From Scleroderma bovista (Eukaryota; Basidiomycota; Agaricomycetes; Boletales; Sclerodermataceae), in contig JAYMGJ010000075.1 of the NCBI GenBank assembly GCA_037178675.1, forward strand, positions 1-64,000: DNA of 64,000 nt, read 5' to 3'. The notes under the pieces were generated by a model, which worked only from the letters and a program-made list of their open reading frames with translations, did no database searches and was not told the DNA's origin. Positions 56,178 through 64,000 of the stretch are shown piece after piece. A program made the position numbers and the translations under genes. Position 1 is the first letter of the stretch. Every line of letters starts with the position of its first letter.

Positions 56178-56700
56178 ATGCAAGGCAACCAATCTGGCTG
56201 AGCGTGAATTACTCGTGAATTAAGCTGGCATGAGTGTGTATACCCATATGGGGTGTCTACATACACTTACCGTGCTGATGCGGCATCACTGTTGGCATTG
56301 TTGTTGTTATTGTGCTCGTTGTCTGTGTCATGCTAGTAATGGTGGTGCCACCGTTGATGTTTGTCATCGTCATTGTGTTGGTGTTAGGGGGGGTGATGGT
56401 GGGGTTGCTGTTATTGATGTTTGATGACGACTGTGTTGGGGTGTGAGATGGCACATGTGTGGCCAGTGGGTGCATAGATGTACCTTATGTTGGCACCAGT
56501 CGAGGCTCTGTGGAGCACGAGTCATACATTTGCATTCAGATCCGAAATGGGTAAGTACGCCATCAGGAAAAACTGGTAATGCCATAGATGCTATAGATTG
56601 AAACATGGTACTATTTATGTGCATGGGACACTATAGTAGATATTTATCACCATGTATTGCACAAATGACGATATAAATTTACCAAGTCATGACTATGGTG
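56178..56700. other. GT-rich low-complexity stretch
   Basis: TTGTTGTTATTG-type simple sequence; frames here are low-complexity. No gene identified. Confidence 0.45.
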
Positions 56701-56970
56701 CTTAACCTAGTCATGGCTACGTTACTAAATCAAACTTAACCTAATCATGACTACCAATCCTAACCTAGTCATGACTACCAATCTTACCCTAATCAGCACT
56801 ACCAAACTTAACCTAATCATGACTACCAATCTTAACCTAGTCATGACTACCAAACTTAACCTACTCACGACTACCAATCTTAACCTAGTCATGACTACCA
56901 ATCTTAACCTAATCAGCACTACCCAACTTAACCTAATCATGACTACCAATCTTACCCTAGTCATAACTAC
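56701..56970. repeat. 24-bp tandem repeat array
   Basis: About eleven imperfect units of TTAACCTAGTCATGACTACC plus AATC, with interspersed ATCAGCACTACC variants, suggesting some higher-order amplification. Confidence 0.9.
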
Positions 56971-56984
56971 TGTAGTGAAAATGT

Positions 56985-57215
56985 ATCAAAAAGTGTAGTA
57001 AAAGTGTAGTAAAAAGTGTATTAAAAGGGTAGTGAAAGTGTACCAAAAAGTGTAGTCAAAAGTGTAGTCAAAGTGTAGTAAAATCTATACCAAAGTGTAA
57101 TAAAAGTGTAGTAAAAGTGTACCAAAAAAGTGCAGTAAAAGTGTAGTAAAGTATAGTAAAAATGTAGTAAAAGTGTACCAAAAAAGTGTAGTAAAAAGTG
57201 TAGTAAAAGTGTAGT
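56985..57215. repeat. AGTGTAGTAAA tandem repeat array
   Basis: Short imperfect units of about 11-13 bp (AAAGTGTAGTAA, AAAGTGTACCAAA) follow directly after the 24-bp array. Confidence 0.9.
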
Positions 57216-57345
57216 ATGTAGTGTTTGATTACCAAAATTGTTCAGTAACCAAAACATATGTCAACATCCATTTTATCATCCTCACATTTCACTCTTCAAT
57301 TTGAGCTGCTACACAATAGGTATGATTTGTTTTATTGTTGTGATC

Positions 57346-57478
57346 GTTGAGCTCACTGTGTTGTTGCCCATATATGGAAATAGGCCGCCATTTGGCTGTA
57401 TGTACAGCCAAATGGCGGTTTATTTCCTTATAAGGCAATTGAAACACTGAGCTCACTGTCTGCAGCAGTGAGCTCAAC
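57346..57478. repeat. Foldback element / long hairpin
   Basis: Outer ends GTTGAGCTCACTG (57346-57358) and CAGTGAGCTCAAC (57466-57478) are perfect inverted repeats. A central hairpin has 25-nt arms at 57376-57400 and 57403-57427 with a 2-nt loop and two mismatched positions. Could be a tiny MITE, a foldback repeat or a small-RNA hairpin. Confidence 0.75.
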
Positions 57479-57640
57479 AATCTGCTCATTTCCCATCATA
57501 ACTCCCTGCTACAACATCACCAGTGAGTGGTTGCAATGGCCACCACCCATCCACATCAACCACCACCCTGCTGCTGCCCAGCATCACCCACAAAGTAAGT
57601 TTTATTGTACTACTATTTACATGCCAAACACTAACACTTT

Positions 57641-57693
57641 GGGACTTAGAGAAAATTGGAATATGTGATACGTTCAAATTTTCTCTAAGTCCC
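57641..57693. repeat. Hairpin with 17-bp perfect arms
   Basis: GGGACTTAGAGAAAATT (57641-57657) and its exact reverse complement (57677-57693) are separated by 19 nt. Confidence 0.8.
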
Positions 57694-57709
57694 CACCACC
57701 TCTGTTGAT

Positions 57710-58060
57710 GACATGACCACCATTACACCACCTCTACCACCCCACCACCTGTGTCAACAATACAACTACCACCAGCATGACATGGCCACCACCACCACCA
57801 CCTTGACACGAACCAATGCAACCACCACCAGCATTATTGATGACGTGGCCACCACCACCCCACAACCAGCATCAATGGTGACACAACCACAACCAGGACC
57901 ACAACCATGACCACAACCACAACCATGATCATGACCAGGACCAGGACCATGACCACAACCAGGACCACAACCATGACCACAACCAGGACCACAACCACAA
58001 CCCAACCAGGACCACAACCACAACCACAACCATGACCAGGACCACAACCAAGACCACGAC
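57710..58060. repeat. ACCACAACCATG-type minisatellite
   Basis: Imperfect 6- and 12-mer repeats of ACCACA/ACCATG/ACCAGG. Long frames on either strand here are artefacts of the repeat. Confidence 0.85.
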
Positions 58061-58798
58061 TGTATATGTTGCTAATGTTGCTATATTGCATAGTGCACTA
58101 TAGATAAGTGCAATTATTGCACTTTGTGTGACAAAGGGCAATAATAGTGGTATATATATTGATATTACCAGTTTTTCCTGATGGCAGGTGTCCAGTTTCT
58201 GACCTGTACAGATGCTTTTGCATAGTTGAAGCTAATACATGGGAAAAGAATTTCATCAGTTGTTATGAAGGTTTCACCTGGGATGTCACACATTCATTTT
58301 GACATTCACAGAAGAGATATGTGCTATGGTTGCCTTCAATGTGCTAGAGAATGGCATTATTGTAGCTGCTGAGGTCACTGTAGTGGGGCCTGTGCAGCAA
58401 CATGAGGATGAAACAAACCTGATGATGGGTGACTTTGATGTGTTGGAGGTGGGGATAGACAAAATGCATTGATGACATCTGTGTGTGAAACATATCGTCA
58501 GCACTGCTGATCAGGCCTAAGCAAAGATGCACACAGTTGGCTCTGGCATTAATTGTTATGTGAAAGGTATGAATGAAAATACATGTGAGACAAGTGGTGA
58601 AAGATGTGACGACTGAAGACATCATTGACATGTGATGCAGAAATCAAGCAATAAGAACGGCTGCACAGAGAGAGGCAGACAAAACATAGTCAAAGAAAAG
58701 AGGGACATACACTTTAATATACGAGTCATATGAGTAATCATAGTGAACTATAGACAGGATGTACTACTGATCTGCAGTAGAGTAGTATGTGAATAGAG
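58061..58798. other. No gene identified
   Basis: Short frames on both strands without recognisable motifs. Confidence 0.4.
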
Positions 58799-59566
58799 TC
58801 AGAAAACTTCAGGTACTTCTGTGAGTTCATCCCCTTCCTCATCGCCAATGAAGTATATAATATCATTGAGTGCTCCCTGTAGACCCACACGATCTGCACT
58901 GAGGTTTGCCTCAACAATTGTGGCAAGTATATCATCATCGGCAATGTCGACCATCATGTCTGCCTGTGAGGTAGACCATCCTTTCGTGAAATTCAATCGT
59001 TCTTTTTTGAAGAAGAACTTGAGCATTTGCAATGCTTCCATTAGGATGGGACTAATCTGGTTGCGTCTTTTGGTCATTGTTTCAGCTGAAGACAAAAAGA
59101 CACATTCACATGGAACTGCCAATGCTTGAATTGGCAAGTAATCCATTGTGATACAGTAAAGTGTTGGATATGTTGACTTAGACACCTGAGAAACCCACCA
59201 ATGAGCTTGTCAGGTCATGTACAAGGAACAAAAGTCTAATCTGACTTACCATGCAGAATGAAAGTGGGTCTGTTCCTTTGGGGGAACAGGATGCAGTAGC
59301 ATAGGATGTGAGTTCTTGTTCAATGGTCTGCTCATTGTTTGCTGGCCATTGTGTATGCATAGTAGGTAGGCGGTATTGTGCTGCGAGTTTGGTGGAGGCA
59401 GTGGCTTGGCAGTTAGCAGGTCGGGTGTTTGGGGGCTGTTGTGGTTGATTCAGTTCAGGTGAACCAGATTGGGGCCTTGCTAGCCTTCTATGCTCGGTCA
59501 TCTGGAGTTGAAAGTGGAAAGATAAGCAATAGATAATGACATAGTAAATCAAACTTACCAGCTTTA
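58799..59566 (-). pseudogene. hAT transposase C-terminal fragment
   Basis: Minus-strand exon about 59500-59250 (NNEQTIEQELTSYATASC, GTDPLSFCM), an intron with a GTAAGT donor, and exon about 59190-58799 (YPTLYCITMDYLPIQALAVP, CECVFLSSAETMTKRRNQIS, ALQMLKFF) form the hATC dimerisation region, followed by an acidic tail. The rest of the gene is missing: copia B's 5' LTR begins at 59567, just upstream of the first exon, and probably interrupted it. Confidence 0.8.
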
Positions 59567-59834
59567 TGTTGAAGTCGCACGTGCACCCGGCGTAAACCGT
59601 TGACAAAGTGTGCACAAGACTGCGACCCATATTAGTGTAGACTTAGTAATAGTCCTCTTTAGAGTAGATGTTGCATGTCACACGTCACACTATTTGTTGT
59701 ATATAAACAGCATACATCAATTATATAATATAACAGCTCTTAACCAGCTACTGCTACCATCTCTGTTTGTGCACTCCACCCAACAGGTGAGTTGGAGTAG
59801 CAGTTCCTCTATGTATATAGGTATTGCTTCAACA
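59567..59834 (+). mobile_element. 5' LTR of copia B
   Basis: 268 bp, TGTTGAAG...CTTCAACA, matching the copia A 3' LTR apart from a roughly 15-20-bp length difference in a TGTCACACGTCAC repeat-like stretch. Confidence 0.95.
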
Positions 59835-59848
59835 GGTTATGAGCCCTG
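59835..59848 (+). other. Primer-binding site, half tRNA-iMet type
   Basis: GGTTATGAGCCCTG directly follows the LTR. It is complementary to CAGGGCTCATAACC, the anticodon stem-loop region of fungal initiator tRNA-Met, not to its 3' CCA end. Ty5 and Drosophila copia are known to use such a cleaved half-tRNA primer. Confidence 0.8.
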
Positions 59849-60217
59849 TGAGCGCACTGTGTGCAGCAATGCACCAGGCAGCGCTCCAGCTTCCTGAGTG
59901 TCACTTTAACTAGCTTGACACTGTGGACCACAGTGAGCTCCTAGCTGAGCCCCTGCACAGCCACAAGGCGAAGTCGGTCAATGACTTGCGCCAGACAGTG
60001 AGCTCCTAGTTGAGCACCTGTATTGCCCCAGGTGAAGTTTGTTGATGACTTGCACCAACCATGGCGAACATCATCAATGACTTGTGCTGGCATGACCTCA
60101 TCATGAGTTAGCTGTTGACAGAAGTGCTTTCACTAGCACTCAGGTGTTTCTTCTTTTCTTGCTTGTCCATTGTCGCATTCACTTGCTGACTCTGTTGACT
60201 CCCAACAGAACATCACC
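59849..60217 (+). other. copia B leader
   Basis: Untranslated leader between primer site and gag ATG. Contains a direct repeat (CAGTGAGCTCCTAG at about 59929-59942 and 59996-60009). The last 90 nt match bases 1-90 of copia A. Confidence 0.7.
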
Positions 60218-61466
60218 ATGTCCAGTGCTCTCGACAAGATGGTTCCCTGTTCACTGGCTCCAACTGGCAGCAGTGGCACACAGCTATGCAGGCCTACCCT
60301 TGGGCACAAGGCCAATGGTATGTCTACTTGATGACACAACCTGCTGATGGTCACGATGACCAAAAGGAATGGGACAACAACACCAAGAGAGTGCTCGGTA
60401 ATATCACCTTGTGCCTTTCCCCCTTGATCCAGGTTGCTGTCTCGGATCTCAACAGCATTAAGGATGTCTGGGATCACCTCAAGAAGAACTTCAGCACCCC
60501 CAGTATTGGTTCTGCCTATGCTGAGCTTAGCAAGCTCCTTTCGACTACCATTCCCACTGGCTCCCATCCTGCCCCGGCCATCACCAAGGTGCTTGGCCAC
60601 TTCGCTTATCTCAAGGACGCTGGCTTCGAATTCCCTGCCCCTGTGCAGGCAATGATTATTCTCTGCAAGCTCCCTCCTACTATGGAGGTTGTAGCTCAAA
60701 TTCTTAGCCAAACATCACCTGACAAGATCAAGAATCTCAAGCCCGATGGGATCGTCAAGGCCGCTATGCTCTCCTTTGAGCAGAAAGGCACCTCTTCCCA
60801 TGGCAGTGGTAAGGGCCCCCAGGCCAACAAGCTTAGCACTGTGAAGCACAAGCCGGCTGACCCAAAATTCGCCCAGCAGCAGCAGTAGCAAGGCAGGTCC
60901 AATGGCGGTACAAGTGGAAACGCTCCTGCCCAAGGACAGGGTGGCCGCACTCGCCGTGGCAGCAAGAAGGCTCACACTTGTCATGAAAATGCCCAACAAG
61001 CCGCCTTCGCCACATATGTCCACTACGATGGACCAGAGCCCACCGTCGACCCTTGTGCCTTGGCTCACACTCCCGGTGCTGCCCACTACGGCCCCCCTGC
61101 ATTTGATAATACTATTTGGGCCTTCGACTTGGCACACCGTCTGGGGGTAGAGCACTCCTGCCAGACCATCCACACCCTCGACCAAGTCATGTCGATGGCT
61201 AGTGTGAACCTGGACCAGCCTGAGGCTGGTCCCTCCTCGCTGAAGCACCCTTGTCTTGAGGAGCACATCACCATGTATGAGGAGGATGCCATCTCCCTAG
61301 GGGATGATGAACCCTTTTCCCACAAACTGTTCGCTGATGATGGGTTCAATGAGATTGATGCGATGGGTCCTTGACTGCTACAACGTGACATTGATGGCGA
61401 TGGGCGTGGAGGCCAGCCTCTTCAGGCAAGTACCTTCTGCATGCATGCTGACTGACACTGACATGC
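60218..61466 (+). pseudogene. gag: copia B gag, frameshifted with stops
   Basis: The start ATG at 60218 matches copia A. A 1-nt deletion near 60245 shifts the frame; the main Gag frame resumes over 60286-60885, ends at TAG 60886-60888 (Gln codon in A), and homology continues to 61374 with another frame change. Same Gag blocks as copia A (MQAYPWAQGQWYVYLMTQ). Cut at 61466 by a solo LTR. Confidence 0.85.
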
Positions 61467-62090
61467 TGTCACGACCGTGACATCCGATCACCCTGTACCC
61501 TATTGTCCGATCGCGTCCACACATTCGCCGTCCGTTTATTGTATGTACTCCCTTTTCCGTTTCTCTCTATCTGTCCTGTATCGCCACCGATCGGTGAGCG
61601 TGTTGCCCGTTCTGTCTCCCTGTACGATTACCTAATATATTTCCTTTCTTGTTTCCGGTTACTATACGTTCCTGTCCCGTTGCATTACTAATACGATACT
61701 CATCGGTAATCCGGTTATCGCACTTACCGTACTTACTCAGTGCGCAGCACGACTGCGCTCATCATTCGTCGGTAATCCCGACTTCCCGTACATCGCCTCA
61801 TCCGTTCCACTCAGTATAAATACCTAGATACTCGGTCTGTTTTAGTTTCAGTTCAAATATCGAATAAGATACTTCTCATCTGTTCTCCCTTCGCACTCTC
61901 CGTCTCTGTCTCGTGCAAGCACTCGGTCGTGGACCGTTTACCCTCGGACTCTCCGTCAGACCCTCGGTCGGCCTTCCTATTACTCGGGAAGCGCGACTAC
62001 ACTACGTAGCATCTCGGTCTTACCGCTAGACCAACCCCTGACCCCCTGACCCCTCGTAGAGATCAGATCGGTGAAGAACCGGTCTTGACA
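61467..62090 (+). mobile_element. CpG-rich solo LTR in copia B
   Basis: 624 bp, TGTCACGACC...GGTCTTGACA, flanked by CATGC (61462-61466) and CACGC (62091-62095), a 5-bp duplication with one CpG transition. The empty site is visible in copia A (near 1335). Its ends resemble the gypsy LTRs of this window, suggesting a related Ty3/gypsy family. It is far richer in CG than its surroundings, so it is probably young. Confidence 0.9.
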
Positions 62091-62095
62091 CACGC

Positions 62096-63969
62096 TCCCT
62101 TTACATGTGCGCTTTATGCCAGCACTGTATATAGTGAGCAGTAACTACAATTTGTCATGTCGTGTCTCGAGTAATGCATATATTTGTTCATGTTTGAATA
62201 ATGCACGCTGTGCTGGCTGTAAGGGAAAGATGGTTGACGATAGCGAACTATCTGGTGCTTTCTGGCTACTAGACTCTGGTGCATCACACCTCTTTACCAG
62301 TGACATACATGATTTCGCCTCCTACAACGTGCTAAAACGAGCGCACTACACCAAAATGGCAAACAGTGTAGCACTAATTGCTGGTATTGGCACAGTATTA
62401 CTCCAGTGCCTAGACCACAACTCTGGGGATGAGAAAGTAATCACACTCACCCAAGTGCTCCATATGCCAGGTGCTACTGCACACCTCATTTCTATGGGCA
62501 AAATGCTCCAGTGTAACTACAAAGTCACTGGTGATAAGCGAGGCATCAGCCTCACCTACAAAGCTGAACGCCTATGGTTTGGGCCAGACCCAGAAGACAA
62601 TCGCAACATCATTTTCGGCATTAGATCTATCCTGATAATTAGATCTAACTACATCACCTCCGTGAGCAAAGTCGATTACAACATTATGCACCGGAGCTTC
62701 GGGCACCCCTCAAAGGAAGTACTCCAATGTGCGCAAAAGCATATGCAGCACTTTCCAGAGATCCACTTTCCAACTGAGGACTGTGTTTGCCCTGGATGTG
62801 CTCTTGGCAAGATGCCCAATTGAGCTTTCCCAGAGAATGAAAGACGTGCTTCCAAGCCCTTTGAGCTGGTGCACTCTGACCTGAAATCCTTCCCGGTTAC
62901 GTCGTACCGGAAGTTTAAATATGTTATCACCTTCTACGATGACTATACTTCTCATGCCTGGACTATGCCTCTTCGCTCCAAAGCTGCAGCGATTACGGCT
63001 GCCAAAGATTTCCTTGAAATGGTGCGCGTCCAACATGATATGCACGTCATTGGATGGATGTCCGATGCTGGTGGAGAGTATAAATCCGATCTGTTTGATT
63101 GAGCACTCCTTGAGAAAGGAATTAAAATATATCAAAGTGCTCCAAGAACCCCCATGCAGAATGGCCGCGCCAAGCATTTAGGGTGCACTCTCATGGATAA
63201 AGCTGAGTCTATGCGGCATCAAGCCTGCATCCCTGACTCCTGGTGGGAATTTGTGTTCACTCACGCAACTCACCTTTACAACCATACCCCGGTAGCTCGC
63301 CTGCAATGGCACACCCCCCATGAAATGCTTAAGGGGGAGATGCCTAACATCGACCACCTATGTGTGTTTGGCTGTGGAGCATTTGTATACCTCCCAGCAA
63401 CGGCTAGAGCAAATAAGATGGCTCCCAAGTCGGAGCTTATGACTTATGTCAGTGTTGCCCCTGGCAATGAGTGCAACTTTTTGTTCATGCGCTCCACCAA
63501 TGCAGTGTTTACCGCTGCTCACACCGTCTTTGACGAGCGTCACTTCCCTCGCTGCCCCAAAAACAGGCGCAAACCTCTCGAGAACCCTTTTGGAAGGGCA
63601 AATCCAAAACAAGCCACTGATCGACCAGGAAATTCCCCTGATGATACCGACAGTGATGATGATGTGGAACATGACCATGGCTACCCACATCCCCAAGCGC
63701 AGGATGACAATCCAAAGTGCGAGGAACCCGAGGCTCCTGAGGAAGAGCCTAATCAAATAAATCCTCCCCGTACGCCATCTCCAGTGCCTCCACCGGCACT
63801 GAGAATGCCTTCACCGGCAAGAAACCCACCACCTCTGGCACCACAGCGCCCTGGCCGAGCTGAATGCTGCCAGAATGCGCCGCAACCTCCTGCAGTTAAT
63901 ATACCTGCCCACCCCCAACGTGAACGTAGAGCACCTTTGCGCCCCAGTAACGTGTATGGTGAGCGGTGA
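62096..63969 (+). pseudogene. pol: copia B protease-integrase region
   Basis: Protease keeps the active WLLDSGAS motif. Integrase has the zinc-binding part (MHRSFGHP, CVCPGC), TGA at 62821-62823 after KMPN, Asp residues in VHSDLKSF and WMSDAGGEY, TGA at 63100-63102 after SDLFD, and Lys in place of the catalytic Glu (AAG at 63172-63174, GRAKH versus GHAEH in A). Both stops correspond to CGA codons in copia A. The Pro-rich tail (INPPRTPSPVPPP) stops at 63967-63969. Confidence 0.9.
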
Positions 63970-64000
63970 CATCCCATTGAGCAACTCCGGGACATCGAAA

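Larger units (their letters stand above)
59567..64000 (+). mobile_element. Ty1/copia LTR retrotransposon B (3' end outside window)
   Basis: 5' LTR, primer site, leader, gag and pol in the same orientation as copia A and closely related to it. It lacks the 268-bp and family E insertions seen in A over the shared part, but carries its own solo LTR at 61467-62090. Frame 63154-63969 ends in the Pro-rich linker that continues toward RT beyond the window. Confidence 0.93.

Noticed and set aside
56725..56998. Frames of 79-83 codons on both strands
   Set aside because: Both are translations of the same 24-bp tandem repeat.
57766..58091. Gly/Cys/His- and Val-rich frames on the minus strand
   Set aside because: They are translations of a simple ACC-based minisatellite with no other coding sign.

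Overview
The window looks like transposon-dense genomic DNA of a basidiomycete fungus, most likely an Agaricomycete. The signs are short GT-AG introns of about 45-60 nt, Plavaka-type and BED-zinc-finger hAT transposases, chromodomain Ty3/gypsy elements, and remnants of families typical of mushroom genomes (DUF6532-like, DUF6698-like, CK1-like kinases). I see no rRNA, tRNA, CRISPR or bacterial-type operon. Family names come from recognising motifs by eye; no search was run.

Layout. 1-8239 is the 3' part of a Ty1/copia element (copia A), invaded by a 268-bp LTR-like repeat, a 2.1-kb solo LTR and a hAT MITE; its 3' LTR cuts a CK1-like pseudokinase gene (8240-8958). 9.2-10.9 kb holds an unrecognised decayed gene. 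11.3-14.6 kb is a decayed hAT transposase with a solo LTR sitting on one of its splice acceptors, followed by an inverted LTR that is itself split by another 2.1-kb solo LTR. 17.3-19.4 kb is a largely readable DUF6532-like gene. 20.9-23.5 kb is an unrecognised decayed gene with an LTR fragment at its end. 23.7-31.4 kb is one Plavaka transposase gene on the minus strand, split by a 2.3-kb solo LTR, a DDE_3-like transposon and a 759-bp solo LTR. 31.5-45 kb mixes an NDR-kinase fragment, small unknown genes, tandem repeats, a DUF6698-like pseudogene and a Sog2-like leucine-rich-repeat pseudogene. 45190-56172 is a composite Ty3/gypsy chromovirus with three LTRs but a single outer target duplication. 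56.2-58.1 kb is tandem repeats and hairpins, 58.8-59.6 kb a hAT C-terminus, and 59567-64000 the 5' part of a second copia element (copia B) carrying a CpG-rich solo LTR.

How it fits together. Most of the sequence is selfish DNA in nested layers, and target duplications give a relative order of insertion. Many elements have been disabled by transitions, often CGA to TGA stops or G-to-A changes in catalytic codons, as expected from methyl-CpG decay or a RIP-like process; the 49.8-53.3 kb and 61.5-62.1 kb segments keep many CpGs and look younger.

Most notable: (1) an antisense, spliced gene between pol and the 3' LTR of the gypsy element, with a Zn2Cys6-type cysteine pattern and a charged coiled-coil-like N-terminus, present in two diverged copies with the same intron position; (2) long solo LTRs carrying a conserved ORF of about 150 codons; (3) a copia primer-binding site complementary to the anticodon region of initiator tRNA-Met, i.e. 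half-tRNA priming.
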